This document shows, in pieces, positions 8,501 to 18,094 of a stretch of DNA of 64,000 bases (positions are counted from its first letter, which is position 1; each line of letters starts with the position of its first letter). Under the pieces are notes generated by a model that made no database searches, was not told where the DNA came from, and was given only the letters and a program-made list of their open reading frames with translations. Origin of the DNA: Pseudomonas sp. MYb185 (GTDB lineage Bacteria; Pseudomonadota; Gammaproteobacteria; Pseudomonadales; Pseudomonadaceae); contig NZ_PCQD01000008.1 in assembly GCF_002979975.1 (NCBI RefSeq), forward strand, positions 116,231 through 180,230, given 5' to 3'. Made by a program: the position numbers and the translations under genes.

Positions 8501-9378
8501 CCAGGAGCAGCGCGCAGCAGGTCAAGTTCGACTACCGGTGCCGCCAAATGGCCGCTGAGCTGCTGCAACCGGGTCTGTTGCCAATGCCCCCATACCTGGC
8601 CGCCAGCGACCATCCGCTGGATGCGGGCACGCTGCAGCAGTTCGGCAGGCAGCCACTGACTCCAGTCGCTGGCCGGCAAGTCGGCGAAAAAGTCCATGTC
8701 GGCCTGGCGCCAGTCCCGATCGGGCAACGAGCCATCGAGCTGCAGGCTGACCAGTTGCTCGTCCGGCAAGCGCATGCGTGCATCCAGCCGATGGCGCTCG
8801 CCACGGTTCAGCAGGGTCAGGTCGCCATCGCTGAATACCCAGTCGGGCTGTGCCCAGGGGCTGATGCGGATGCTGGTGTCCAGCAGGGTGATGCGGCGCT
8901 GCTCGAACAGCCGCTGCAGAGCCCGGTCCAGGCCATTGACCTCGGGCGTGCTCTGGCCCAGGCCGCTCAGTTGCCAGTTGCCCTCTGCATCCTCGATCAC
9001 TTCCAGCGACAACCCTTCCAGCTGCAGCGCATCCATCACCGGCTGGCGGTGCCACAGGCTGGAAAATACATCGACCCGCGCCGTGACATGCTCCAGGTCG
9101 AGCAGCACCGGGCTGTCGGGGTCCGCCGCCTCGTGAACGCGCAGGCCCCGCAGGGTCAGCACCGGCTGTGCGCCCTGCATCTCGCCCTGCAGGCTGTGCA
9201 GCTCGATGGCACGACCGGTCTCGCGCTCGACCCAGGCAACCAGTTCGGCCTGGTAGTCGGCCACCGCCGGCACGAACTGACGGCCGAGACTGACGTAGGC
9301 CGCGGCCAGCAGCAGCCAGCCGACCAGCAGCAGGATCAGGCCATCGAGAAAACGCCGCAACCAGCGTTGCCAGCTCAT
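5527..9378 (-). CDS. yhdP: YhdP-family AsmA-like envelope protein (1283 aa)
   Basis: A very large protein with one N-terminal membrane anchor (about residues 13-32, rich in Leu, Val and Ala) and a long periplasmic part of repeating beta-strand texture. This is the DUF3971 plus AsmA-C architecture of YhdP. YhdP-type proteins are bridge-like lipid-transfer proteins, and E. coli YhdP with TamB and YdbH moves phospholipid to the outer membrane (family knowledge). The length is close to E. coli YhdP. The C-terminal third contains the conserved ALRVFGLLNFNTLTRRLRLD segment. It lies between rng and the nitrilase gene, the usual pseudomonad order. An upstream Shine-Dalgarno is weak. Confidence 0.92.
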   Translation of the reverse strand: MSWQRWLRRFLDGLILLLVGWLLLAAAYVSLGRQFVPAVADYQAELVAWVERETGRAIELHSLQGEMQGAQPVLTLRGLRVHEAADPDSPVLLDLEHVTARVDVFSSLWHRQPVMDALQLEGLSLEVIEDAEGNWQLSGLGQSTPEVNGLDRALQRLFEQRRITLLDTSIRISPWAQPDWVFSDGDLTLLNRGERHRLDARMRLPDEQLVSLQLDGSLPDRDWRQADMDFFADLPASDWSQWLPAELLQRARIQRMVAGGQVWGHWQQTRLQQLSGHLAAPVVELDLLRAAPGVQDLQLQFDLRLEDDQQRLDIEQLSLRLGEDAWPATRLQLTRSPGDGQWQARADQLPLGLLGAWLPGVLPDEDDAEILTTLAPQGTLRDVQVSGGGLAAFADWSLLARLDRVSVEAWEGVPAFAGISGVVSGTPSAGELRVDTRDWSMHLPQLFPNRWQYDALVGAMDWRWSEQQGLHLAVPGAAVRGSEGAASATLQLHVPPPGGTPTMDLRVALRDSRAEFHANYLPTLSPAMEPALIEWLQDSQLSGAVPLAIFAYQGSLLHTATSEERLISLFGRLEQGSLNFQPGWPALEEVSGSLYLHNADLDINQAQARLLQTQLDDVRVTLGRLADHALELQVGGNLSGPLGDGLQVMQGTPLARLTGDPLHGWSGSGQLQGDLQLGIPLGGEHQPQVHLRLQARADRLDIPQLQAPLREVDGLFDYDHGKGLTSEAIKLHFLEQPVTARIDLQGGNQRLRLSGTHGVDNLRSWPLLAALPAQLAQGSASWNAELLLGDDLRRLNLNSDLRGIQLSLPGALAKAQDASLPSRLQLDMGETSRWQFQLGDDLRGLLLQRDDALSGDIRYRQGLAQQPPGSGIDITARFDEFDWQDWQQWFASGGLPSETLTGTSAASGQAPVRLLNRVQVQAGHFTGFGLDLRDLSVSARPVAAGWELTSAHPDLQGRIHLPAMHDAPIILDLQRLGFPRSAELPTDTDGLIEPLVPEDPLRQLDPATLPAMQVNIEQLYWGEDLVGATRFNLQPGSAGLDIQDIDLSLRGGLQLNGRMHWDAERTRFDGNLAAADIGQVLRAWRYAPTVTSKSFQAQLGLDWPGSPAWFALKRSSGSLAVQAEDGMLQSGESGAEALRVFGLLNFNTLTRRLRLDFSDLFGKGTAYDTFSGEVAMTNGLMHTMTPLVMDGPSAKLQLDGTLDLPADRVDMGLLVTLPVTNNLPLAAIIAGAPHIGGVLFLVDRILGDRVARFASVKYRISGDWKQPSVEFDRAFDDKAALED

Positions 9379-9422
9379 GGGAAATCAGTCACTCCGGGTC
9401 ATCTCCCCTGCGGGGCGTGGCG

Positions 9423-10880
9423 TTACATCAACACCACATCGTATTGTTCCTGGGTATACATGGTTTCTACCTGGAACTTGATCGGCCGTTCAATGAACAT
9501 TTCCAGATCGGCCACGTTGCCCGACTCTTCGTCGAGCAGCCGGTCGATCACCGCCTGCGAGGCCAGTACCATGTAGCCACCGGCCTGGTAGGCCCGGGCT
9601 TCACGCAGGATCTCGCGGAAAATCTCGTAGCACACGCTTTCGGCGGTCTTCTGGATACCACGTCCGGAACAGCACGGGCAGGGTTCGCAGAGAATCTGCT
9701 CGAGGCTCTCGCGGGTACGCTTGCGGGTCATCTGCACCAGCCCCAGTTCGGTGATGCCGATGATGTTGGTCTTGGCGTGATCACGCTCCAGCTGCCGCTC
9801 CAGCGTGCGCAGCACCTGGCGGCGATGTTCCTCATCCTCCATGTCGATGAAGTCGATGATGATGATGCCGCCCAGGTTGCGCAGGCGCAGTTGTCGGGCA
9901 ATCGAGGTGGCCGCCTCAAGGTTGGTCTTGAAGATGGTCTCTTCCAGGTTGCGATGACCGACGAAGGCACCGGTGTTGACGTCGATGGTGGTCATCGCCT
10001 CGGTCTGGTCGATCACCAGATAGCCGCCGGACTTGAGCATCACCTTGCGTTCCATGGCCTTCTGGATTTCATCCTCGATGCCATACAGATCGAACACCGG
10101 GCGCTCGCCCGGGTAATGCTCGAGCATGTCCTCCACCCCCGGCATCAGCTCCTGCACGAACTGCTCGACCTTCTGGAAGGTCTCCCGCGAGTCGATACGG
10201 ATCTTCTCGATGCGCGGGTTGGCCAGATCACGCAGGGTACGCAGCGCCAGCGGCAAATCTTCGTAGAGCACCGAGGGCGCCGGTGCGGTGTTCATCTGCT
10301 GGGATATCTGCTGCCACAGGCGCCGTACATAGCGGATATCCACCAGGATATCCTCCTCCCGGGCAGCCTCAGCGGCGGTCCGCAGGATGAAGCCGCCGCG
10401 CTCCTCGATACCTTCCTGCTCGACGCAGCGGGCGACGATATCGCGCAGACGGTCACGCTCGGTTTCATCCTCGATCTTCAGGGAAATGCCCACATGCGGG
10501 GTGCGTGGCATGTAGACCAGATAGCGCGACGGCACCGACAGATGGGTGGTCAGGCGGGCGCCCTTGGTGCCGATCGGGTCCTTGGTCACCTGTACCACCA
10601 ATGCCTTGCCTTCATGCACCAGGGCGCTGATCGGCTCGACCGCCGCGCCTTCGCGCTCGGAAATCTCCGAGGCGTGGATGAACGCCGCCCGCTCCAGGCC
10701 GATATCGACGAAGGCCGCCTGCATGCCGGGTAGTACCCGCACCACCTTGCCCTTGTAGATATTGCCGACAATGCCGCGACGCAGGGTGCGCTCGATGTGC
10801 ACTTCCTGGAGCATGCCGTTTTCCACCAGCGCGACCCGGGTCTCCATTGGCGTGATGTTGATCAGGATTTCTTCGCTCAT
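9423..10880 (-). CDS. rng: Ribonuclease G (485 aa)
   Basis: An endoribonuclease that matures the 5' end of 16S rRNA and turns over some mRNAs. The N-terminal S1 domain (about residues 35-120) includes GNIYKGKVVRVLPGMQAAFV. The catalytic core has TTIDVNTGAFVG and IIIIDFIDMEDEEHR, which supply the metal-binding Asp residues. The Zn-link is C-P-C-C within CEPCPCCSGRG. The length is that of RNase G, without the long C-terminal scaffold of RNase E. A run of AAGGGGG precedes the ATG. It is in the mre gene neighbourhood (mreBCD-maf-rng), as in many gammaproteobacteria. Confidence 0.97.
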   Translation of the reverse strand: MSEEILINITPMETRVALVENGMLQEVHIERTLRRGIVGNIYKGKVVRVLPGMQAAFVDIGLERAAFIHASEISEREGAAVEPISALVHEGKALVVQVTKDPIGTKGARLTTHLSVPSRYLVYMPRTPHVGISLKIEDETERDRLRDIVARCVEQEGIEERGGFILRTAAEAAREEDILVDIRYVRRLWQQISQQMNTAPAPSVLYEDLPLALRTLRDLANPRIEKIRIDSRETFQKVEQFVQELMPGVEDMLEHYPGERPVFDLYGIEDEIQKAMERKVMLKSGGYLVIDQTEAMTTIDVNTGAFVGHRNLEETIFKTNLEAATSIARQLRLRNLGGIIIIDFIDMEDEEHRRQVLRTLERQLERDHAKTNIIGITELGLVQMTRKRTRESLEQILCEPCPCCSGRGIQKTAESVCYEIFREILREARAYQAGGYMVLASQAVIDRLLDEESGNVADLEMFIERPIKFQVETMYTQEQYDVVLM

Positions 10881-10935
10881 GGAGCCCCCTTTTCCCTTGT
10901 ATAGACCGTCAGAATACCGGTCCGCTGGCTCCCTG

Positions 10936-11526
10936 TCAGCGCGGTTGCCAGCAAGGAATGGCGAATTCGGCGAGCAGTCCGGCGGTTTCCATCAGCGGCA
11001 GACCCACCACCGCGCTGTAACTACCGGCAATGTGTGCGACAAACACCGCGCCCAGGCCTTGAATACCGTAGCCTCCAGCCTTGTCCACCGGCTCGCCGGT
11101 GCCCCAATAGGCAATCATCTCGGCCTCGCCCAGCGGACGGAAGCGCACCTGGGTGGTTACCGCCTGCAGGCGCACTTCATTGCCCCGGGCCACCGCCACC
11201 GCGGTAATCACGCTGTGCTCCCGCCCCGACAATGCCCGCAGCATGGCCAGGCCCTGCTCGCGACCGGCCGGTTTGCCGAGGATCCGTTCATCCAGCACCA
11301 CCGCGGTATCGGCGGCCAGCACCACGGCACCCTCCGGTGCCTGACGCACGCCGGCCTTTACCTTGTCGCGGGTAACCCGCTGCACATAGTCCAGGGCCGT
11401 TTCCCCGGCCAGTATCTGTTCGTCCACCGCGCAGGCCACAACGCGCACCGGCACGCCAATCTGCTCCAGCAGTTCGCGGCGGCGCGGTGACGCCGAGGCC
11501 AGATAGAGAACCCGTTCAGAGCACAT
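10936..11526 (-). CDS. Maf/YhdE nucleotide pyrophosphatase (196 aa)
   Basis: Maf proteins hydrolyse nucleoside triphosphates. The YhdE type prefers dTTP and UTP and is thought to be a housecleaning or division-arrest factor. Motifs seen are [17 protein letters not shown] at residues 7-23, where the first SxxR block binds phosphate, and [10 protein letters not shown] with the catalytic Asp. The chosen start (ATG 11526) overlaps the last 11 bases of mreD. Upstream frame extension is not Maf-like. It is tightly packed between mreD and rng. Confidence 0.95.
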   Translation of the reverse strand: MCSERVLYLASASPRRRELLEQIGVPVRVVACAVDEQILAGETALDYVQRVTRDKVKAGVRQAPEGAVVLAADTAVVLDERILGKPAGREQGLAMLRALSGREHSVITAVAVARGNEVRLQAVTTQVRFRPLGEAEMIAYWGTGEPVDKAGGYGIQGLGAVFVAHIAGSYSAVVGLPLMETAGLLAEFAIPCWQPR

Positions 11527-11989
11527 GGAAACGCCGCCGTATGCCGCGCAGCACCGAGAATACCCACGGCCAGAGCACCGCACTGATCACCGCCGGCAAC
11601 AGATACAGCAGGGTCGGCGGGCGGTTGCCAGCCAGGCTGCTGAGCCACAGGGCGACCATCTGCGCGATGCCCAGTACCGGCAGCATCACCAGGCTCTGCT
11701 GCCACAGCGGAAAGCGGCGGATACGCTGGTACAGCAGCAGGATCAGCCAGGCCACCAGCACCAGTACCAGGGCGTTCTGCCCGAACAGCTCGCCGAACAG
11801 CACATCGGTGGCCAGCCCGGCTACCCAGGCGGTGAGCAGGCCGACGCGGTGCGGCAGCGCCATCACCCAGTAGGCCACCACCATGGCCAGCCACATCGGC
11901 CGGCCAGCATCGAAGGGCGCGGGCATGGGCACCACGCTGAGCACCAGCGCCGCGACGAAGGTCAGTCCCACGATCAGGCTACTGCGCAT
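11516..11989 (-). CDS. mreD: Rod shape-determining protein MreD (157 aa)
   Basis: A small integral membrane protein of the elongasome. It is almost entirely hydrophobic, with five or so predicted membrane segments starting at [17 protein letters not shown] and ending near [15 protein letters not shown], then a short basic tail [10 protein letters not shown]. It works with MreC and MreB to position peptidoglycan synthesis for rod shape. Its ATG overlaps the end of mreC by 11 bp and its end overlaps maf by 11 bp, indicating coupled translation. Confidence 0.93.
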   Translation of the reverse strand: MRSSLIVGLTFVAALVLSVVPMPAPFDAGRPMWLAMVVAYWVMALPHRVGLLTAWVAGLATDVLFGELFGQNALVLVLVAWLILLLYQRIRRFPLWQQSLVMLPVLGIAQMVALWLSSLAGNRPPTLLYLLPAVISAVLWPWVFSVLRGIRRRFHVL

Positions 11990-12929
11990 CGCTCTGCTCC
12001 CCCTCGGTCTGTGGTGCCGCGGCGTCAGGCTCGGTTATCGTCCCGGTGTCGGGCAGCGCGTCTTCATCGGCCTCCAGGCTCAGCGCCGGCAGGACATCGC
12101 CGTAGCCGCTCTCGGGACTGAACACCAGCAACAGGTAACGACTGCGGTTGAGCTGCGCGGTGGGCGCGACCCGGACCTCGGCGAACGGCTGCGAGGAGTC
12201 GCGATTGACATGGGTAACGCGGCCCACCGGATAGCCGGCCGGGAAACGTTGCCCCAACCCCGAGCTGACGACGATGTCATCGACCCGGATATCGGCAGTG
12301 TCGCTGACATGCCGCAGTTCCAGCCAGTCGCTGTTGCCGGTACCGGTGGCGATGGCGCGCAGGCCGTTGCGATTGACCTGCACCGGCAGGCTGTGGGAAA
12401 CGTCGGTGATCAACAGCACCCGAGCGCTGAATGGCAACACCTCGACCACCTGCCCCATCAGCCCGGTGGCGTCCAGCACCGGCTGACCGAGGAACACGCC
12501 GTCACGCTCACCGCGGTTGATCAGGATGCGCTGGGTAAAGGCATTGGGGTCGACACCGATCAGCTCGGCGACCAGCACCCGTTCATCCAGCAGTTCGGAG
12601 GAATTGAGCAGCTCGCGCAGGCGCACGTTCTGCTCGGTCAGCGCCGCCAGTTTCTGCAGCTTGCGCTTGGTCAGCAGTGCCTCGGCGCGCAGGCTTTCGT
12701 TCTCGGCGATCAGGTCGGCGCGGCTGGTCAATTGCAGGTAGACCGTGTCCCAGGCCCGTACCGGCAGCTCGGCCACGTAGTACAGTGGCGTCAGCAGCAT
12801 GCCCAGCTGCGAGCGCAGGGGCTTGAGGGCGGCGAAACGGGCGTCCACCACCATCAGTACAATCGAAAGTACCGTCAGCGCCAGAAAGCGGACCCCGAGC
12901 GACGGCCCCTTGATGAAAAGCGGTTTAAT
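11979..12929 (-). CDS. mreC: Rod shape-determining protein MreC (316 aa, probable AUU start)
   Basis: A bitopic periplasmic scaffold of the elongasome. It has a membrane helix (about residues 11-27, RFLALTVLSIVLMVVDA), a coiled coil (LIAENESLRAEALLTKRKLQ) and a beta-rich MreC domain. The only ATG that could start it (12854) would delete almost the whole membrane helix. In frame upstream there is no ATG, GTG or TTG before a TGA. A strong AAGGAG (complement of 12936-12941) sits 6 bases before an ATT codon (12929-12927) and 3 before an ATC (12932-12930). The protein from ATT begins with KPLFIKGPSLGV after the initiator. A rare AUU (less likely AUC) start is therefore proposed. The last residues are acidic and Gln-rich (EGEQSDAQ). 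Confidence 0.88.
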   Translation of the reverse strand: MKPLFIKGPSLGVRFLALTVLSIVLMVVDARFAALKPLRSQLGMLLTPLYYVAELPVRAWDTVYLQLTSRADLIAENESLRAEALLTKRKLQKLAALTEQNVRLRELLNSSELLDERVLVAELIGVDPNAFTQRILINRGERDGVFLGQPVLDATGLMGQVVEVLPFSARVLLITDVSHSLPVQVNRNGLRAIATGTGNSDWLELRHVSDTADIRVDDIVVSSGLGQRFPAGYPVGRVTHVNRDSSQPFAEVRVAPTAQLNRSRYLLLVFSPESGYGDVLPALSLEADEDALPDTGTITEPDAAAPQTEGEQSDAQ

Positions 12930-12935
12930 GATGGG

Positions 12936-12941
12936 CTCCTT
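12936..12941 (-). promoter_or_regulatory. Ribosome-binding site that decides the mreC start
   Basis: On the minus strand this reads AAGGAG, a full Shine-Dalgarno core, with no ATG, GTG or TTG at a usable distance in the mreC frame. The spacing favours ATT (6 nt) over ATC (3 nt). Confidence 0.7.
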
Positions 12942-12970
12942 GCAACAGCAGGATCAGACCGTGGCGGCCA

Positions 12971-12993
12971 GCCCGGCCTGCAGTGCACCGGGC
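12971..12993. other. Intercistronic hairpin between mreB and mreC
   Basis: GCCCGG (12971-12976) and CCGGGC (12988-12993) are perfect complements around an 11-nt loop, in the 77-bp gap after the mreB stop and just upstream of the mreC ribosome site. There is no T tract, so it is more likely an mRNA processing or attenuation element, lowering mreC/mreD relative to mreB, than a full terminator. Confidence 0.4.
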
Positions 12994-13006
12994 CCTAACA
13001 CCCCAA

Positions 13007-14305
<1,299 letters not shown>

Positions 14306-14593
14306 ATGGCCCTAGACCGCTCAGACGTGGAACAGCTCGCCCATCTGGCGCGCATCGGCATCCAGGATCAGGACATTCCCGCCACCACGGCCAAATTGTC
14401 CAGCATCATGGGCCTGATCGACACCATGCAGGCTGTCGATACCAGTGGCGTCGAGCCGCTCGCCCACCCGTTGGAAACCACCCAGCGCCTGCGCGCCGAT
14501 GTGGTCACCGAAAGCAATCAGCGCGAGGCGTTGCAGGCTATTGCACCGGCCACCGAACAGGGCCTGTATCTGGTCCCCCGGGTCATCGAGTGA
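14306..14593 (+). CDS. gatC: Asp/Glu-tRNA amidotransferase subunit C (95 aa)
   Basis: A small belt subunit that wraps around GatA and GatB in the heterotrimer that converts Glu-tRNA(Gln) or Asp-tRNA(Asn) to the amide. It has the family pattern: N-terminal helix ([13 protein letters not shown]), the central [12 protein letters not shown] segment and the C-terminal FLVP-like ending (here LYLVPRVIE). GGAGA precedes the ATG by 6 nt. It is followed by gatA after 42 bp. In pseudomonads the complex is generally used for Asn-tRNA formation when asnS is absent; that is not testable here. Confidence 0.95.
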   Translation: MALDRSDVEQLAHLARIGIQDQDIPATTAKLSSIMGLIDTMQAVDTSGVEPLAHPLETTQRLRADVVTESNQREALQAIAPATEQGLYLVPRVIE

Positions 14594-14635
14594 ATACCGC
14601 GTATACCCGCCGCGCTTTGAAACGAGACACTATAC

Positions 14636-16087
14636 ATGCATGAGAAAACCCTGGCCGGCTTGTCACAGGCCCTGCACAGCAAGGCAATCTCCAGCGTCGA
14701 GCTGACCGAACACTACCTCAGGCGCATCGAGCAGTTCGATGGTGCGCTCAACAGCTTCATCACCGTCACCCCGGAGCTGGCGCTTGAGCAGGCGCGTGCC
14801 GCCGATGCACGGCTGGCCGACGGCAGTGCCGGCCCGCTGACCGGCATTCCGCTGGCGCACAAGGACCTGTTCTGCACCCAGGGTGTGCGTACCAGTTGCG
14901 GCTCGAAGATGCTCGACAACTTCATCGCCCCCTACGAGTCCACCGTCACCCAGCGCTTCATCGATGCCGGCGCGGTGACCCTGGGCAAGACCAACATGGA
15001 CGAGTTCGCCATGGGCTCATCCAACGAGTCCAGCTATTACGGCCCGGTGCGCAACCCATGGAATGTCGAGCACATCCCCGGTGGCTCCTCCGGTGGCTCG
15101 GCGGCAGCCGTGGCCGCCCGCCTGTGCGCAGCGGCCACCGGTACCGATACCGGCGGCTCGATCCGCCAGCCGGCCGGCTTCAACGCACTGACCGGCCTCA
15201 AGCCGACCTATGGCCGGGTGTCGCGCTGGGGCATGATCGCCTATGCCTCCAGCCTGGACCAGGCTGGCCCGATGGCGCGCAACGCCGAGGATTGCGCATT
15301 GCTACTGCAGGCCATGGCCGGCTTCGATGACAAGGACTCCACCAGCGTCGACCAGCCGGTGCCGGACTACAGCGCCGAGCTTAACCAGCCGCTGAGCGGC
15401 CTGCGCATCGGTCTGCCGAAGGAATATTTCGCCAGTGGCCTGGACAGCATCACCGCCGACGCGATTGCCGCGGCGGTCAAGCAGTTCCAGGCGCTCGGTG
15501 CCGAGGTGAAGGACATCAGCCTGCCGAACGCCGAGCTGGCGATTCCGGCCTATTACGTGCTCGCCTCGGCGGAAGCCTCCTCCAACCTGTCGCGCTTCGA
15601 CGGTGTACGCTTCGGCTATCGCTGCGACAATCCGGCGGACCTGACCGACCTGTACCTGCGCTCGCGTGCCGAGGGCTTTGGCGATGAGGTCAAGCGACGC
15701 ATCATGGTGGGGGCCTACGCGCTGTCCGCCGGCTATTACGACGCCTATTACCTGCAGGCGCAGAAGATCCGCCGGCTGATCAAGAATGACTTCATGGCCG
15801 CCTACGAGCAGGTCGATGTCATTCTCTGCCCGACCTCGCCGACGCCGGCATTCCGCATCGGCGAGAAGATCGACGATCCGGTGAGTCTGTACCTGACCGA
15901 CATCTATACCATCACCGCCAACCTCGCCGGGGTCCCGGGCATCGCCATGCCCGCCGGTTTCGCCGCTGACCTGCCGATCGGCATGCAACTGCTCGGCCCC
16001 TACTTCAGCGAGCCACGCCTGCTGAACATTGCTCACCAGTACCAGCAGCACACCGACTGGCACACCCGCACGCCTGATGGGTTTTGA
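14636..16087 (+). CDS. gatA: Asp/Glu-tRNA amidotransferase subunit A (483 aa)
   Basis: The glutaminase subunit, an amidase-signature enzyme that releases ammonia from glutamine and feeds it to GatB. The catalytic Ser-cisSer-Lys triad is visible: Lys in LAHKDLFC (about residue 79), the cis-Ser and nucleophilic Ser in [11 protein letters not shown] and [11 protein letters not shown] (about 150-185). The family length is normal. A weak GAGA ribosome site lies 9 nt before the ATG. It is in the operon gatC-gatA-gatB. Confidence 0.97.
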   Translation: MHEKTLAGLSQALHSKAISSVELTEHYLRRIEQFDGALNSFITVTPELALEQARAADARLADGSAGPLTGIPLAHKDLFCTQGVRTSCGSKMLDNFIAPYESTVTQRFIDAGAVTLGKTNMDEFAMGSSNESSYYGPVRNPWNVEHIPGGSSGGSAAAVAARLCAAATGTDTGGSIRQPAGFNALTGLKPTYGRVSRWGMIAYASSLDQAGPMARNAEDCALLLQAMAGFDDKDSTSVDQPVPDYSAELNQPLSGLRIGLPKEYFASGLDSITADAIAAAVKQFQALGAEVKDISLPNAELAIPAYYVLASAEASSNLSRFDGVRFGYRCDNPADLTDLYLRSRAEGFGDEVKRRIMVGAYALSAGYYDAYYLQAQKIRRLIKNDFMAAYEQVDVILCPTSPTPAFRIGEKIDDPVSLYLTDIYTITANLAGVPGIAMPAGFAADLPIGMQLLGPYFSEPRLLNIAHQYQQHTDWHTRTPDGF

Positions 16088-16099
16088 GGAATACTGAAC

Positions 16100-17545
16100 A
16101 TGCAATGGGAAATCGTTATCGGGCTGGAGATTCATGCCCAGCTCACCACCGCCTCGAAGATCTTCTCGGGTAGCGCCACCACCTTTGGCGCCGAGCCCAA
16201 CACCCAGGCCAGCCTGATCGACCTGGGCATGCCCGGCACCCTGCCGGTGCTCAATGCCCAGGCGGTGAAGAATGCGGTCAAGTTCGGTCTGGCGATCGAT
16301 GCCGAGATCGGCATGACCAACGTGTTCGCACGCAAGAACTATTTCTACCCCGACCTGCCCAAGGGCTACCAGATCAGCCAGATGGAGCTGCCGATCGTCG
16401 GCAAGGGTTTTCTCGACATCACCCTGGACGATGGCACGGTCAAGCGCATCGGCGTGACCCGCGCGCACCTGGAGGAGGATGCCGGCAAGAGCCTGCATGA
16501 AGACTTCCACGGCATGAGCGGCATCGACCTGAACCGCGCCGGCACCCCGCTGCTGGAAATCGTTTCCGAGCCGGACATGCGCAGCGCCAAGGAAGCCGTG
16601 GCCTACGCCAAGACCATCCACTCGCTGGTGCGCTACCTCGGCATCTGTGACGGCAACATGGCCGAAGGCTCGCTGCGCTGCGACTGCAACGTCTCGGTAC
16701 GGCCCAAGGGCCAGGCAGAGTTCGGCACCCGCTGCGAGATCAAGAACGTCAACTCGTTCCGTTTCATCGAGAAGGCGATCAATACCGAGGTGCAGCGCCA
16801 GATCGAACTGATCGAGGACGGTGGCAAGGTAGTGCAGGAAACCCGCCTGTACGACCCGAACAAGGACGAGACCCGCTCCATGCGCAGCAAGGAGGAAGCC
16901 AACGACTACCGTTACTTCCCCGACCCCGACCTGCTGCCGGTAGTGATCGAGCCGGCCTTCATCGAGCAGGTGCGCGGCGAACTGCCGGAGCTGCCGCAGC
17001 AGAAACGCGAGCGCTTCCAGAGTGCGTTCGGCCTGTCCGCCTATGACGCCAGCGTGCTGTCGGCCAGCCGCGAGATGGCCGACTACTTCGAGCAGGTGCA
17101 GCAGACCTGCGGTGACGCCAAGCTGGCGGCCAACTGGGTAATGGGCGAGCTGTCCAGCCTGCTGAACAAGTCCGACATCGAGATCGACCAGTCGCCGGTC
17201 AGCGCCAGCCAGTTGGGCGGCATGATCCTGCGCATCAAGGACAACACCATTTCCGGCAAGATCGCCAAGATGGTGTTCGAGGCCATGGCCGCCGGTGAAG
17301 GCGACGCCGACCAGATCATCGAAGCCAAGGGCTTGAAGCAGGTCACCGACAGCGGCGCCATCGAGGCCATGCTGGATGAGGTACTGGCAGCCAATGCCGA
17401 GCAGGTGGAGCAGTACCGCGCCAGCGATGAAGCCAAGCGCGGCAAGATGTTCGGCTTCTTCGTCGGCCAGGCGATGAAGGCATCGAAGGGCAAGGCCAAC
17501 CCGCAGCAGGTCAACCAGCTGCTCAAGCAGAAACTGGAAGGCTGA
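16100..17545 (+). CDS. gatB: Asp/Glu-tRNA amidotransferase subunit B (481 aa)
   Basis: The tRNA-binding kinase/amidotransferase subunit, which phosphorylates the misacylated amino acid and amidates it with ammonia from GatA. It starts with the conserved [13 protein letters not shown]. It contains [14 protein letters not shown] and [14 protein letters not shown], and ends with the helical YqeY-like tail domain ([16 protein letters not shown]). GAGGA precedes the ATG by 9 nt, and 12 bp separate it from gatA. A 1335-codon open frame on the opposite strand across this gene is a coding shadow. Confidence 0.97.
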   Translation: MQWEIVIGLEIHAQLTTASKIFSGSATTFGAEPNTQASLIDLGMPGTLPVLNAQAVKNAVKFGLAIDAEIGMTNVFARKNYFYPDLPKGYQISQMELPIVGKGFLDITLDDGTVKRIGVTRAHLEEDAGKSLHEDFHGMSGIDLNRAGTPLLEIVSEPDMRSAKEAVAYAKTIHSLVRYLGICDGNMAEGSLRCDCNVSVRPKGQAEFGTRCEIKNVNSFRFIEKAINTEVQRQIELIEDGGKVVQETRLYDPNKDETRSMRSKEEANDYRYFPDPDLLPVVIEPAFIEQVRGELPELPQQKRERFQSAFGLSAYDASVLSASREMADYFEQVQQTCGDAKLAANWVMGELSSLLNKSDIEIDQSPVSASQLGGMILRIKDNTISGKIAKMVFEAMAAGEGDADQIIEAKGLKQVTDSGAIEAMLDEVLAANAEQVEQYRASDEAKRGKMFGFFVGQAMKASKGKANPQQVNQLLKQKLEG

Positions 17546-17548
17546 GTT

Positions 17549-18001
17549 TTGTCTGTCGTCAATGCCCTCCTTCGCATCCGTCCCAGCCGCGTCGGCACTC
17601 TGCCGGCGCGGCTGGGACGGGTACTGCTCACCTCGATACTGTTGCTGCCCGGCTGCTCGGCCATCGGCGACAGCCTGAACGACAGCGACGGTGGCCTGTC
17701 CTACACCGCCGAGGGTCGCGCCTCCTACTATTCCTCGCGCCTGCATGGCCGGCGTACCGCCAGCGGCGAACCCTACGACGAAACGGCGATGACCGCCGCC
17801 CATCCGAGCCTGCCGTTCGACGCCCAGCTGTGCGTCACCAACCTGTTCAATGGCCGCAGCACCGTGGTGCGGGTGAATGACCGCGGTCCGTTCGTGGGCA
17901 ACCGCATCATCGATCTCTCGCTGGCTGCCGCCAAGGAGCTGGGCATGCTGCGCGCGGGCACTGCCCGGGTCAAGGTGCAAACCTGCGATATGGAGTCCTG
18001 A
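17549..18001 (+). CDS. RlpA-like double-psi beta-barrel lipoprotein (150 aa, TTG start)
   Basis: The protein has a lipoprotein signal with lipobox LLPGC (Cys36), followed by a compact RlpA/DPBB domain: RASYYSSRLHGRRTASGE, the VRVNDRGPF catalytic-type Asp motif and DLSLAAAKELGM. RlpA proteins are septal lytic glycosylases acting on naked glycans; this one lacks a SPOR domain, so septal targeting is uncertain. The start is TTG 17549, the only start codon available, with GGAAGG 7 nt before it inside the end of gatB. It follows gatB by 3 bp and is probably in that operon. Confidence 0.85.
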   Translation: MSVVNALLRIRPSRVGTLPARLGRVLLTSILLLPGCSAIGDSLNDSDGGLSYTAEGRASYYSSRLHGRRTASGEPYDETAMTAAHPSLPFDAQLCVTNLFNGRSTVVRVNDRGPFVGNRIIDLSLAAAKELGMLRAGTARVKVQTCDMES

Positions 18002-18094
18002 GCCGGGCATCGGCAGCCCGGTTGCTATACTCTCGGCGAAGCGCTGCCGCCACCCGGCAGCACTCATTCGTTCGGGCCCAAGGAGCTTTCCCGC

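Noticed and set aside
12855..12929. ATG 12854 as the true start of mreC
   Set aside because: It lacks a Shine-Dalgarno sequence and would remove almost the whole membrane helix that defines MreC.
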